From: an uncultured Lachnospiraceae bacterium
GTDB lineage: Bacteria > Bacillota > Clostridia > Lachnospirales > Lachnospiraceae
DNA: 64,000 nt
Assembly: GCA_910586015.1 (NCBI GenBank)
Contig: CAJUGJ010000006.1
Location: 81,929 to 145,928 of the forward strand
Reading direction: 5' to 3'
A program made the translations under genes and the position numbers. Shown here one piece after another: positions 18,298-27,472 of the stretch. The number at the start of each line of letters is the position of its first letter. The stretch's first letter is position 1. The notes under the pieces were generated by a model that ran no database searches, was not told where the DNA came from, and saw only the letters and a list, made by a program, of their open reading frames with translations.

Positions 18298-19686
18298 TTA
18301 TTTATTCGATAAATATTCATCAATTCCCTTTGCTGCAGCTTTTCCAGCCCCCATAGCCAAAATAACAGTAGCAGCACCAGTTACTGCATCTCCTCCAGCA
18401 TAAACACCTTCTTTTGTTGTTTGTCCATTTTCTTCCTGTGCAATAATACACTTATGTCCATTAATTTCAAGTCCCTTTGTTGTTGAAGAAATCAATGGAT
18501 TTGGACTTGTTCCAAGAGACATAATTACAGTATCTACATCCATAATAAACTCAGAATCTGGAATTTCTACTGGTCTTCTTCTTCCCGAAGCATCTGGTTC
18601 CCCTAACTGCATTTTTACACAACGTATTCCCTTAACAGCATCGTTTTCATCTACCAAAATTTCTTTTGGATTGGTCAGTAAATTAAAAATAATCCCCTCT
18701 TGTTTTGCATGATGTACTTCTTCCACTCTCGCTGGAAGTTCTGCTTCGCTTCTACGATAAACAATATGCACTTCTGCTCCTAAACGAAGAGCTGTTCTTG
18801 CTGCATCCATTGCGACATTTCCGCCACCAACAACAGCGACTTTCTTTCCTGCTACAATCGGTGTATCATAATCTTCGCGAAATGCTTTCATTAAATTACT
18901 TCTTGTTAAGTACTCGTTAGCAGAAAATACTCCATTTGCATTTTCTCCTGGAATTCCCATAAATTTTGGAAGTCCTGCACCAGAGCCAATAAAAACAGCA
19001 TCAAATCCCTCTTCTGTTAAGAGTTCATCTACTGTCATTGACTTTCCAATCACAACGTTTGTTTCGATTTTTACACCAAGTGATTTTACATTTTCAATTT
19101 CACTTGCTACGACTGTTTTCTTTGGAAGACGAAACTCTGGAATTCCATAGACTAAAACTCCTCCTGGTTCATGAAGAACTTCAAAGATCGTAACATCATA
19201 ACCTGCCTTGGCAAGATCTCCAGCACAGGTTAATCCAGCTGGTCCAGAACCTACCACCGCAACTTTTTTTCCTTTTTTTTGTGTTGGAGCTGTTGGACAA
19301 ATCTCATGTTCTCTCGCCCAATCAGCAACAAATCGCTCCAATTTTCCAATAGAAACAGGATCTCCTTTTATTCCTCGAATACATTTTGCCTCACACTGTG
19401 TTTCCTGTGGACATACTCTTCCACAGACAGCCGGAAGTGCTGAATACTTACTAATGACTTGATATGCTTCTTCTATATTTCCTTCTTCTACTTGTCTAAT
19501 AAATTCTGGAATATCAATGCCTACTGGACATCCCTTCTGGCATTGTGGATTTTTACATTTTAAACAACGGGTTGCCTCCTCCATTGCCTCTTCTTTATTA
19601 TATCCAAGACAAACCTCTTCAAAATTTTTTGCACGAATTTGCGGATCTTGTTCTCTGACTGGGATTTTCTTTAATACATCACCCAT
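18298..19686 (-). CDS. nfnB: NADPH-dependent glutamate synthase small-subunit homologue / NfnB subunit
   Basis: 462 residues. An N-terminal [4Fe-4S] domain has two cysteine clusters (CLKCKNPQCQKGCPVGID and CGRVCPQETQCEAKC); two dinucleotide-binding folds follow (VAVVGSGPAGLTCAGDLAKA and VAVVGGGNVAMDAARTALRLG). Alone it would be annotated gltA. The gene immediately upstream encodes the FAD/[2Fe-2S] partner, so the pair is best read as NfnAB, the electron-bifurcating NADH-dependent ferredoxin:NADP+ oxidoreductase that balances NADPH in anaerobes. AAGGAGG precedes the ATG. Confidence 0.88.
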   Translation of the reverse strand: MGDVLKKIPVREQDPQIRAKNFEEVCLGYNKEEAMEEATRCLKCKNPQCQKGCPVGIDIPEFIRQVEEGNIEEAYQVISKYSALPAVCGRVCPQETQCEAKCIRGIKGDPVSIGKLERFVADWAREHEICPTAPTQKKGKKVAVVGSGPAGLTCAGDLAKAGYDVTIFEVLHEPGGVLVYGIPEFRLPKKTVVASEIENVKSLGVKIETNVVIGKSMTVDELLTEEGFDAVFIGSGAGLPKFMGIPGENANGVFSANEYLTRSNLMKAFREDYDTPIVAGKKVAVVGGGNVAMDAARTALRLGAEVHIVYRRSEAELPARVEEVHHAKQEGIIFNLLTNPKEILVDENDAVKGIRCVKMQLGEPDASGRRRPVEIPDSEFIMDVDTVIMSLGTSPNPLISSTTKGLEINGHKCIIAQEENGQTTKEGVYAGGDAVTGAATVILAMGAGKAAAKGIDEYLSNK

Positions 19687-19722
19687 AATTAATCCTCCTT
19701 CTATCTACCTTTTACAATATAC

Positions 19723-20604
19723 TTAGCTACAAAGACCGCAGCCGCCATGATGGGTTGTCCCTTCTGTCTGACGTAAAATTGCTCTGCCTTCCTCTGTCTT
19801 ATACATCTGCTGTCGTTTCATTGATTCATCAAAATCCACCAAATGACCATCAAATTCTGGACCATCTACACAGGCAAATTTTACCTGTCCCCCTACTGTC
19901 AATCTACATGCTCCACACATTCCTGTTCCATCTACCATAATTGGGTTCATACTAACAACCGTTTTAATTCCCAATTCTTTTGTTAAAAGACACACAAACT
20001 TCATCATAATCACTGGACCAATTGCAATTACTAAATCATACGATTTTCCACGATTATGTATTAATTCTTTAATCATATCATTAACATTGCCTTTAAAGCC
20101 ATAAGAGCCATCATCTGTAGTGACATAAGTATTCGCAGCGACTTCTTTCATCTCTTCTTCTAAAATAATTAAACTCTTTGTTCTTGCACCAATAATACAA
20201 TCTACTTCACAACCTTGACTTTTCATCCACTTTACCTGTGGATATACAGGTGCAGTTCCAACGCCTCCTGCTACAAAAAGAATTTTCTTTTTCTTTAATT
20301 CTTCTATTGGTTCATCAATTAACTCTGATTTACATCCCAATGGTCCTGTAAAATCACGAAAACTATCTCCTACCTCATATTTTGCCATCATCTTTGTAGA
20401 AGCACCAACAATCTGAAATACTATCGTTATTGTTTCTTTCTCCCTATCATAATCACAGATAGTCAATGGAATTCGTTCCCCCTGCTCATCCATTTTTACA
20501 ATCACAAATTGTCCCGGATAACAATGTTTTGCCACTCTTGGAGCGATAACATCCATTAAAATGATGCTATCCGACAACATTTCCTTTTTTGTAATCTTGT
20601 ACAT
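19723..20604 (-). CDS. nfnA: Ferredoxin-NADP+ reductase-type FAD/[2Fe-2S] subunit, NfnA
   Basis: 293 residues. A ferredoxin-reductase FAD domain (YPGQFVIVKM, RIPLTICDYD), an NAD-binding domain (ILFVAGGVGTAPVYPQ) and a [2Fe-2S] cysteine set (GTGMCGACRLTVGG, then KFACVDGPEFDGH) give the architecture of the dihydroorotate dehydrogenase electron-transfer/sulfide dehydrogenase family. It lies 36 bases upstream of nfnB in the same operon, which fixes the Nfn reading. The C-terminus has an extra Cys-containing GGCGLCS end. Confidence 0.88.
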   Translation of the reverse strand: MYKITKKEMLSDSIILMDVIAPRVAKHCYPGQFVIVKMDEQGERIPLTICDYDREKETITIVFQIVGASTKMMAKYEVGDSFRDFTGPLGCKSELIDEPIEELKKKKILFVAGGVGTAPVYPQVKWMKSQGCEVDCIIGARTKSLIILEEEMKEVAANTYVTTDDGSYGFKGNVNDMIKELIHNRGKSYDLVIAIGPVIMMKFVCLLTKELGIKTVVSMNPIMVDGTGMCGACRLTVGGQVKFACVDGPEFDGHLVDFDESMKRQQMYKTEEGRAILRQTEGTTHHGGCGLCS

Positions 20605-20769
20605 ATTGCTCTCCTTTTCTGCATATAACTATATTTGACCATATACCATTTGGCATATAGCTATCTTTTCAGTACATTGTTGTGTTATATGATATAACTT
20701 GTAGATTTTTATTGACTATTATTTTTATTATACCTCAGCAGATTCCAAAAATCTAGATCTTTTTAAAAG

Positions 20770-20828
20770 TTTCGTAGTATTAATCTCTGGGAATCTTTTC
20801 TTATTTTCCAGATTTTAATACTACGAAA
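20770..20828 (-). terminator. Hairpin downstream of ytaF
   Basis: TTTCGTAGTATTAA (20770-20783) pairs with TTAATACTACGAAA (20815-20828). On the minus strand it is followed by ACTTTTAAAAAG. It is a probable terminator. Confidence 0.65.
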
Positions 20829-20840
20829 TTTCTAACATTT

Positions 20841-21398
20841 TTAAAAAAATGCTCTTAAAATACCAATTAAAATTAACATTGCACCAGAAATCATACCACT
20901 GATTCTACTATTTATTGTAGCAAATTTTTTCCCTTTTCCAACAATATATAACCCAATACATAAAAAAAATAGTTGTAATAGTCCTACAAAAATACCAAGT
21001 AAAAACCATGACATTTGTAATGCTCCAACTGCCATCCCAACACTAATTGAATCTGCGGACAGAGCAACTGCTAATAAAATACTTTCTCCACTCTCAATCT
21101 TTTTTGAATCATTTATGTCATAATCATTTGCCTCTCCGTTGGTTAATCCATTATGAATAAAGATTGCTCCCATTAAAAATAAAATCAAAAGTCCAAGATA
21201 ATTTGTACACCACTTTGGAAGAACAGCACTCATTCCCTGACCAATTAGGGCACTTCCCCACATAATAAAAATAGACATTATACCAATAATTATTTTTGCA
21301 TGAAAAGGAATCGTGACCTTTTTAACGGCATAAGCAGCTCCGATTCCAAGAGCATCTATACTGAGGGTGAATGCTAACAATAATAAAGAAATCCACAT
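20841..21398 (-). CDS. ytaF: YtaF/MntP-type membrane protein
   Basis: 185 residues with six hydrophobic segments and an internal two-fold repeat: an Asp in the first segment (TLSIDALGIGAAYAVKK) is matched in the second half by ALSADSISVGMAVG. This is the MntP manganese-exporter fold. The length, the GESILLAVALSADS block and the short central loop fit the YtaF sporulation-associated branch. The true substrate is uncertain. The ATG (AAGGTGAT ahead of it) lies inside one arm of a 12-bp hairpin. Confidence 0.82.
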   Translation of the reverse strand: MWISLLLLAFTLSIDALGIGAAYAVKKVTIPFHAKIIIGIMSIFIMWGSALIGQGMSAVLPKWCTNYLGLLILFLMGAIFIHNGLTNGEANDYDINDSKKIESGESILLAVALSADSISVGMAVGALQMSWFLLGIFVGLLQLFFLCIGLYIVGKGKKFATINSRISGMISGAMLILIGILRAFF

Positions 21399-21441
21399 AC
21401 CATCACCTTAAATTTAGGTTCTACTACTATGGTATGTGGAT
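21391..21441 (-). promoter_or_regulatory. Hairpin enclosing the ytaF start codon
   Basis: ATCCACATACCA (21391-21402) and TGGTATGTGGAT (21430-21441) are perfectly complementary. In the minus-strand mRNA the start codon is paired and the ribosome site is in the loop. On the + strand the same hairpin is followed by TTTTTT and would be a terminator. Confidence 0.6.
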
Positions 21442-21468
21442 TTTTTATTCCGGTGTCAAAATCATATA

Positions 21469-22230
21469 TTAGAGTTTCACCCGAAAACAAATATAATTTT
21501 TTCCTTCGATTTCCTCATTTTCTACAAATAGTTCTCCTCTGTACTGTTCTACAAGTCTTTTTACATTCCAAAGTCCTAGTCCTCTTTTTCCATCTTTTTG
21601 TTTTGTAGAGTATCCACGTTCAAAAAATTTAGAAAGTTGTCCAATCGATAATGGTTCATGTTCATTTTTGATTTCAAAGATAAAATGTTCTTCTTCAGAG
21701 GTTAAAAACAGGCGAAGTTTTCTTTTATCTTCATTGCAAGCTTCTACTGCATTGTCAAATAGCGAGCCAATCACTTCAATCAGATCTCGTTCTGGTACAT
21801 TGGTTAAAATTTCATGACTTCCTACAATTAAAACTACAGATATCTTATTTTTAAATTCCATTAACTTACTATATAGAAATCCCGCTAAAACCTTGTCGCT
21901 GATCTTTAATAGGCTTAAATAATTATTATCTCTTTCTTGTATGATCTGTCGAATATATTTCGACTGTTCTTTTACTAATTCATCATACGTTTCTATCATA
22001 ATGTGCATATTTAAAATTGCGTTTAGATGATTATCAAATTCATGCTGCTTTGCTCTAATTTCTTGTATCAATCCCTCTAATGGTTTTACATAGGTTCGAT
22101 ACATTTGGAGTTCTTTTTCTTGCTTTTGATAAATAGCAATATCTCTTTTCCAAAGTAAAATTAAAACGATAATCACCATGAAAATAACACTCAGCAGAAT
22201 ACAGGTTTTCAAATCCAAAAAACCATTCAT
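21469..22230 (-). CDS. Sensor histidine kinase, GHKL (AgrC-like) type
   Basis: 253 residues: one N-terminal membrane segment (about 9-27), a coiled helix, then a dimerisation helix with the candidate phospho-acceptor His in AKQHEFDNHLNAI, and a HATPase domain (SLFDNAVEACN as N box, GKRGLGLWNVK as G box). This is the short AgrC/CitA-like GHKL class that pairs with LytTR regulators. It starts in an ATGA overlap with the response regulator upstream, so the two are coupled. There is no sensor domain beyond the membrane segment. Confidence 0.85.
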   Translation of the reverse strand: MNGFLDLKTCILLSVIFMVIIVLILLWKRDIAIYQKQEKELQMYRTYVKPLEGLIQEIRAKQHEFDNHLNAILNMHIMIETYDELVKEQSKYIRQIIQERDNNYLSLLKISDKVLAGFLYSKLMEFKNKISVVLIVGSHEILTNVPERDLIEVIGSLFDNAVEACNEDKRKLRLFLTSEEEHFIFEIKNEHEPLSIGQLSKFFERGYSTKQKDGKRGLGLWNVKRLVEQYRGELFVENEEIEGKNYICFRVKL

Positions 22231-22952
22231 CTTAGAAAACTCCTCATTCTACTTTTATAGGTAACTCCAATTTCTATTGTCTGTGTTACCTCTTTTAATT
22301 TTATGACTCCATTGACCAAATCAATATATTCAATATATCCAATATGAATAACAAACATTCTATGACATTGAATAAATTCTTTGTCAGGAAGCTTTTGTAA
22401 TATCTGTTTTAAAGTGATATATTTTACAGATATTGTTTCATTTGTAAGTATTAATTCAATTCCTCTTGGAATTGCTTTTATATAAATAATATCTGCTATA
22501 TAAATACGAAAATTAATTCCATCTTTTTTTATGGTAATTTGCTGTCCTTTTTCCTGTTCTTTTGTACGTAATACTTTTTTTACAATTTCTTCTATCTCTT
22601 GTCTACGATATGGTTTTACTAAATATCGATAACAGGAAGCCTCTCTGTAAGAAGGCAGTTCTAATTCTGTAATAGAAGTTACAAATATAATTGGAGTAAA
22701 TTCATATTCCTCTCTTTTTCGCAATTTTTTTGCAAAATAAAATCCAGAGATATCCTCTTTCCGGTTTTGATTTGAGATTAAATGAATATCTAAAAAAAAC
22801 AGATCAAATTTAGTATTCTTCAAGAACTCTTCTGCCTGTTCTAAGGTTAATGCACAAAAGACATGAATGTCATTTGAAATGTTGTGAATGATTGATTTAA
22901 GTATTTGACTACTCTTTGAACAATCTTCCAATACCATTACATTTAACATCAT
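22227..22952 (-). CDS. LytTR-family response regulator
   Basis: 241 residues: receiver domain 1-125 with the phospho-acceptor Asp in LFFLDIHLI and the conserved Lys in YLVKPYRR; LytTR DNA-binding domain about 140-240 (IIYIKAIPRGIEL, FIQCHRMFVIHIGYIEYID). The partner is the GHKL kinase coupled downstream. Targets are unknown; neighbouring genes on the same strand are YtaF and the SPFH/NfeD pair. GAGGAG precedes the ATG. Confidence 0.92.
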   Translation of the reverse strand: MMLNVMVLEDCSKSSQILKSIIHNISNDIHVFCALTLEQAEEFLKNTKFDLFFLDIHLISNQNRKEDISGFYFAKKLRKREEYEFTPIIFVTSITELELPSYREASCYRYLVKPYRRQEIEEIVKKVLRTKEQEKGQQITIKKDGINFRIYIADIIYIKAIPRGIELILTNETISVKYITLKQILQKLPDKEFIQCHRMFVIHIGYIEYIDLVNGVIKLKEVTQTIEIGVTYKSRMRSFLR

Positions 22953-22970
22953 GTCTTCTCCTCATCTGTC

Positions 22971-23909
22971 TTATTTATCTGGCTGATCTTTTGCCACTTC
23001 TACAATACTTTTTGTCAATCCTGCAATACTTTGAATTTCAGATGGAATAATAATCTTTGTAGCTTTACCATCAGCAGCTTTCATAAATGCTTCTAAGCTC
23101 TTTAATTGAAGTACTGCATTTTGTGGAGCTGCTTGATTTAATAATTCAATTCCTTGTGCATTTGCTTTCTGAACAGCAACAATTGCCATTGCCTGACCTT
23201 CTGCTTCACGAATCGTAGCTTCCTTTTTTGCCTCCGCACGTAAAATTGCAGCTTCTTTTTCTGCCTCTGCCTCTAAGATTGCTGATTCTTTCTTTCCTTC
23301 TGCTACTAAAATTGTAGATTTCTTTTCTCCTTCTGCACGAAGAATAGATTCTCTTCGTTCTCTCTCTGCCTTCATTTGCTTTTCCATCGCATCTCGAATA
23401 GCAGCTGGAGGAATAATATTTTTTAATTCCACACGATTGACTTTTATTCCCCATGGATCCGTTGCTACATCTAGGGAAACTCTCATCTTTGTATTAATAA
23501 TCTCACGAGAAGTTAAAGTTTGATCTAATTCTAAATCTCCAATAATATTTCTCAGTGTTGTTGCGGTTAAATTTTCAATTGCCATAATAGGATGTTCTAC
23601 TCCATAGGCAAATAACTTTGGATCAGTAATTTGATAAAAGACTACTGTGTCAATTTGCATAGTAACATTATCTTTGGTAATTACTGGCTGTGGAGCAAAA
23701 TCTACTACCTGTTCTTTTAAAATAATCTTTTTTGCAATCTTATCAATCAAAGGGGTTTTAAAATGAAATCCAACACTCCATGTTCCTTGATATGCCCCTA
23801 ATCGTTCTACAACATATGCCTGTGCTTGTGGTACAATCTTTACACAAGATGCGATAATAATTAAAATTAAAATCAATAATCCAATTACTAAATAACCTAA
23901 AAAATCCAT
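22971..23909 (-). CDS. SPFH-domain membrane-microdomain protein (stomatin/QmcA-like)
   Basis: 312 residues. An N-terminal membrane anchor (3-25) is followed by the SPFH/prohibitin domain (VPQAQAYVVERLGAYQGTW, DFAPQPVITKDNV, RNIIGDLELDQTLTSRE) and a long Ala/Glu/Lys-rich coiled coil with repeated ILEAEAEKEAAILRAEAKKE pattern. Such proteins form scaffolds in the membrane and work with NfeD. The nfeD-like gene lies three bases upstream in the same operon, the usual pairing. Confidence 0.93.
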   Translation of the reverse strand: MDFLGYLVIGLLILILIIIASCVKIVPQAQAYVVERLGAYQGTWSVGFHFKTPLIDKIAKKIILKEQVVDFAPQPVITKDNVTMQIDTVVFYQITDPKLFAYGVEHPIMAIENLTATTLRNIIGDLELDQTLTSREIINTKMRVSLDVATDPWGIKVNRVELKNIIPPAAIRDAMEKQMKAERERRESILRAEGEKKSTILVAEGKKESAILEAEAEKEAAILRAEAKKEATIREAEGQAMAIVAVQKANAQGIELLNQAAPQNAVLQLKSLEAFMKAADGKATKIIIPSEIQSIAGLTKSIVEVAKDQPDK

Positions 23910-23912
23910 ATT

Positions 23913-24353
23913 CTAAATCTCCTCCCTATATTCTTTTACAATTAACTTTACTCCTACGATGTCAATAATCTGAACTTTTGTGCCGGGTTCAATACAAGTT
24001 TTTTCTTCTTTTGTGCGAACAGTCCAAGTCTGCCCGTTTACCACAGCCGCTCCAGTTTGATTGAAATTATCCACTCGCTCTGTTACCCTGACTACTTTTC
24101 CGATCAGTCCTTCGTAATTTGTTTTTACCCTCTTTTTGTTCAAATATTTGACTGCCACCGGTCTTGTAAAAAATAACAAAATCAAGGAAACAACAATAAA
24201 GAGAATCAACTGTACCCAGATGTTTGCCTTTAGATATGTTGAGATAAATGCAACAAGTGCACCTCCTACAAACCATATCGTAGTCAATCCTAGTGTTATG
24301 ATCTCTACGAGCAGAAGCACTACAAGTACAATGAGCCAGATAATAGAATCCAT
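23913..24353 (-). CDS. NfeD-family membrane protein
   Basis: 146 residues: three hydrophobic segments (about 3-70) and a C-terminal OB-like domain (GLIGKVVRVTERVD, TGAAVVNGQTWTVRT, GTKVQIIDIVGVKLIV), the short NfeD form. It partners the SPFH protein three bases downstream. The ATG at 24353 is preceded by AAGGGG at eight bases; a GTG nine codons upstream has a weaker site. Confidence 0.9.
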   Translation of the reverse strand: MDSIIWLIVLVVLLLVEIITLGLTTIWFVGGALVAFISTYLKANIWVQLILFIVVSLILLFFTRPVAVKYLNKKRVKTNYEGLIGKVVRVTERVDNFNQTGAAVVNGQTWTVRTKEEKTCIEPGTKVQIIDIVGVKLIVKEYREEI

Positions 24354-24542
24354 ATACGTTCCCCTTTCGTGCAGCCACACGTTCCTTTCTTTTTTGTTAT
24401 CTTAAGAATATATGAAATTTTAAAATCTGGCAATCGTTTTTGCGTGAATTCTGTGATTTTCTGCTTCAATGAAATCTACTTTAAATTCTATCCGATTTTT
24501 CTTTTCCCGTCAATACCTTCTACAAAAGTGTAGCATAAACAA

Positions 24543-24592
24543 AAGCAAACTATTCAAAAATAATAGAAAGATTTTTTTGAATAGTTGCTTTC
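24543..24592 (-). terminator. Hairpin after the P-type ATPase gene
   Basis: AAGCAAACTATTCAAAA (24543-24559) pairs, with one bulge, with TTTTGAATAGTTGCTTT around 24576-24592; on the minus strand TTTTGTTT follows. It lies just past the ATPase stop. Confidence 0.7.
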
Positions 24593-24598
24593 AAATTT

Positions 24599-27349
24599 TT
24601 ATGAAAATTTATTCATGTGTTTATTCTGACAAAAATATTTTTGTATTTCTACAATTGGAATTGGAAGAAACGATAAAATTGCGGTGAATATCCATTGAAT
24701 TGTGGAAAGTGGTTGTACTTGAAAAATATCCGCGAGTGGTTTATAAGAAATTACTGCAATCTGAAGAAAAGCACATATGAAAAAGGAAATTAACATTTTG
24801 GGATTACTCCACAATCCAATCGTTCTTAGAGAATATTCACTTCGCATGTTAAATGCGTGACAAAGTTGAGATAAACTTAAAACAGCAAAACAACAGGTCG
24901 TTCCGCCAAGCATATAAGCAATTAAGGCTAAAAATCCAATCATTGCCCCTTCAAAAATAATTTTAAATATTAGTCCATCTGCAAACATTCCTTTCTTTGG
25001 AGAAATAGGTTTTCGGTTCATAATATCTGTAGCAGGTGGTTCTACTCCTAAAGCGATTGCTGGCAAAGAATCTGTTACTAAATTGACCCATAAAAGTTGT
25101 ACTGCTGCCAAAGGAGAAGGAAGTCCAAATAAAATAGCAGTAAAGATTGTAATAATTTCACCGATGTTGCTAGAAAGCAGAAAATGAATGGATTTTTTAA
25201 TATTGTCATATATTCCTCTTCCTTCTTTTACTGCTGCTACAATCGTTGCAAAATTGTCATCCATTAATATCATATCTGAAGCATTTTTTGCTACATCTGT
25301 CCCCGTTTTCCCCATGACACATCCAATATCCGCTGCTTTTAAGGCTGGAGCATCATTGACACCATCTCCTGTCATTGCAACAACTTCCCCTCTCTTTTGT
25401 AATGCCTTTACAATACGCACTTTATGTTCTGGCGAAACTCTAGCAAATACACGATATTTATAAATTTGTTCACTGAGATCTGTATCTGTCATTCGATTTA
25501 ATTCTTCACCCGTAATAACACGTGTATCCAGATAAGAAGATACTGCTAATTCTGCTACAGCTACCTTTCCACTTTCTAAAGGCAAAAGAGGCGGTTTTTT
25601 TTCTGATGTTAAAATTCCAAGTTCCTTTGCAATTGCACTTGCTGTGACTGCATGATCTCCAGTAATCATAACAGGTGTAATTCCAGCCGAACGACATAAT
25701 GCCACTGCATCTTTTACTTCTGGTCTTGGAGGATCGATCATTCCAAAAAGCCCTAAAAAAGTAAGATTTTGTTCTAATTGTGTTGCTGTCATCTGTTCTG
25801 GAGAGCGTTCTAACTTTTTTCCGGAAATCGCAATTACTCGAAGTGCTCTACTAGTCAAACGATCGTTTTGGCGCTTTATTTTATTTCTTAAAGTAACGGT
25901 TAATGGTTCTTTTTTTCCTTTATTATAACTATTGGTACAAAGCGGAAGAAGTAAATCAAGTGCTCCCTTTGTAATGGAAATATATCCGCCATCTGGCAAT
26001 CTATGTACTGTAGTCATTCGTTTTCTTATAGAATCAAATGGAAGTTCTCTAACTCTAGGATATGTTGCTTGAATTTTTCCATAGTTGACTCCAGCATATA
26101 AAGCAGAAGTAAGTAGAGCACTTTCTGTCGGTTCTCCAGAAACTTCAAATACTTTTTCTTCCAAATCAGAAGTTTTTTTCTTCTTTTTCTTTCCATTTTC
26201 TGATTCTAATATAGAATTATTGCATAATATTGCCGCAGTAAATAATGCTATCCCCTCTTTTTTCTCTGCTGCTTCTTTTAAAGATAGTTCTGTTTCTTCA
26301 GGTAAATTTATTGCTGTAACTGTCATTTTATTTTGTGTCAAAGTTCCTGTTTTATCTGAGCAGATATATGTTGCACTTCCTAATGTTTCTACGGCTGGCA
26401 GTTTTCGAATAACTGCATTTTTCTTTGCCATCCGCTGAACTCCTAATGAAAGCATAATGGTTACTACAGCTGGCAACCCTTCTGGAATTGCTGCTACAGC
26501 CAAGCTAACACTTGTCATAAACATTGAAAATAATGCTCTTCCCTGTAATACTCCCAAAACGAAAATGATAATACAAATACATAAGGCAGCAATTCCTAAA
26601 ACCTTTCCTGTCTTTTCTAATCTTTTTTGTAAAGGAGTATCTGGTGTGCTATCTTCCATAATTAAAGCAGCAATATGACCAACTTCTGTTTTCATTCCAG
26701 TTGCTGTAACAACTGCACTACCTCTTCCATATGTTATAATTCCTGTCGAAGGAACCATATTTTTTCTATCTCCTAACATGGCTTCTTCCTTTAATACAAC
26801 ATTAGCATCTTTTCCAACTGGATGAGATTCTCCTGTTAAAGCTGACTCGTCTACTTTTAAATCAATCGAATCAATTAATCTTGCATCAGCTGGTACATAA
26901 TGTCCTGTCTCTAAAAAAATAATATCTCCTAAAACCAATTCCTGAGATGGAATACTTTTTCTCTTCCCCTCTCTAAGTACAAGTGCATTGGGAGCAGACA
27001 TTTGTTTTAGTGCCTCTAGAGCTTTTTCTGCCTTCTCTTCTTGAATTAATCCCAAAATAGCATTTAATAAAATAATAGCTAAAATAATCAAAGGATCCAC
27101 AAAATCAGCTTCGCCTTCTGCTAAAGACACCAAAAACGAAATGATTGCGGCTGCAATCAATACTAAGATCATAAAGTCAGAAAATTGTGCAAAAAATCGA
27201 GAAATTAAACTCTTCTTTTTTTTAGCAGCAAGTATATTTAAACCATTTGCCTGCCTGCGGATGCGAACTTCCTTTTCTGAAAGTCCAGTTTTGGGATCGG
27301 TATGTAACTGTTTTAATGTCTCTTCTATTGTCAGCGAATGATAATTCAT
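24599..27349 (-). CDS. Ca2+-type P-type ATPase (P2A)
   Basis: 916 residues. A cation-transporter N-terminal domain, TGES actuator motif, PEGLP in the fourth membrane segment, phosphorylation Asp in CSDKTGTLT, hinge motif TGDGVNDAPALKAAD and ten membrane segments. The ion-site residues of the SERCA class are present (NLVTDSLPAIALG in segment 6, SSNIGEII in segment 5), so calcium export is the best reading. The ATG at 27349 has GGAGG six bases ahead; upstream in-frame starts do not. It is divergent from the CvpA-like gene with about 120 bases between them. Confidence 0.92.
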   Translation of the reverse strand: MNYHSLTIEETLKQLHTDPKTGLSEKEVRIRRQANGLNILAAKKKKSLISRFFAQFSDFMILVLIAAAIISFLVSLAEGEADFVDPLIILAIILLNAILGLIQEEKAEKALEALKQMSAPNALVLREGKRKSIPSQELVLGDIIFLETGHYVPADARLIDSIDLKVDESALTGESHPVGKDANVVLKEEAMLGDRKNMVPSTGIITYGRGSAVVTATGMKTEVGHIAALIMEDSTPDTPLQKRLEKTGKVLGIAALCICIIIFVLGVLQGRALFSMFMTSVSLAVAAIPEGLPAVVTIMLSLGVQRMAKKNAVIRKLPAVETLGSATYICSDKTGTLTQNKMTVTAINLPEETELSLKEAAEKKEGIALFTAAILCNNSILESENGKKKKKKTSDLEEKVFEVSGEPTESALLTSALYAGVNYGKIQATYPRVRELPFDSIRKRMTTVHRLPDGGYISITKGALDLLLPLCTNSYNKGKKEPLTVTLRNKIKRQNDRLTSRALRVIAISGKKLERSPEQMTATQLEQNLTFLGLFGMIDPPRPEVKDAVALCRSAGITPVMITGDHAVTASAIAKELGILTSEKKPPLLPLESGKVAVAELAVSSYLDTRVITGEELNRMTDTDLSEQIYKYRVFARVSPEHKVRIVKALQKRGEVVAMTGDGVNDAPALKAADIGCVMGKTGTDVAKNASDMILMDDNFATIVAAVKEGRGIYDNIKKSIHFLLSSNIGEIITIFTAILFGLPSPLAAVQLLWVNLVTDSLPAIALGVEPPATDIMNRKPISPKKGMFADGLIFKIIFEGAMIGFLALIAYMLGGTTCCFAVLSLSQLCHAFNMRSEYSLRTIGLWSNPKMLISFFICAFLQIAVISYKPLADIFQVQPLSTIQWIFTAILSFLPIPIVEIQKYFCQNKHMNKFS

Positions 27350-27472
27350 AAAGACCTCCATTCTTGCACATTTCTTTTTCAAAAATAATCATATGGAATC
27401 AATCAGGTTAGAATAATATATGCAGCACTGGAAAAGATATGTACCAAGAAAAGGTATTGCGGAGGTGAACTT

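Noticed and set aside
24067..24378. Second frame inside the NfeD gene
   Set aside because: It overlaps the clear NfeD reading frame completely and shows no family signature.
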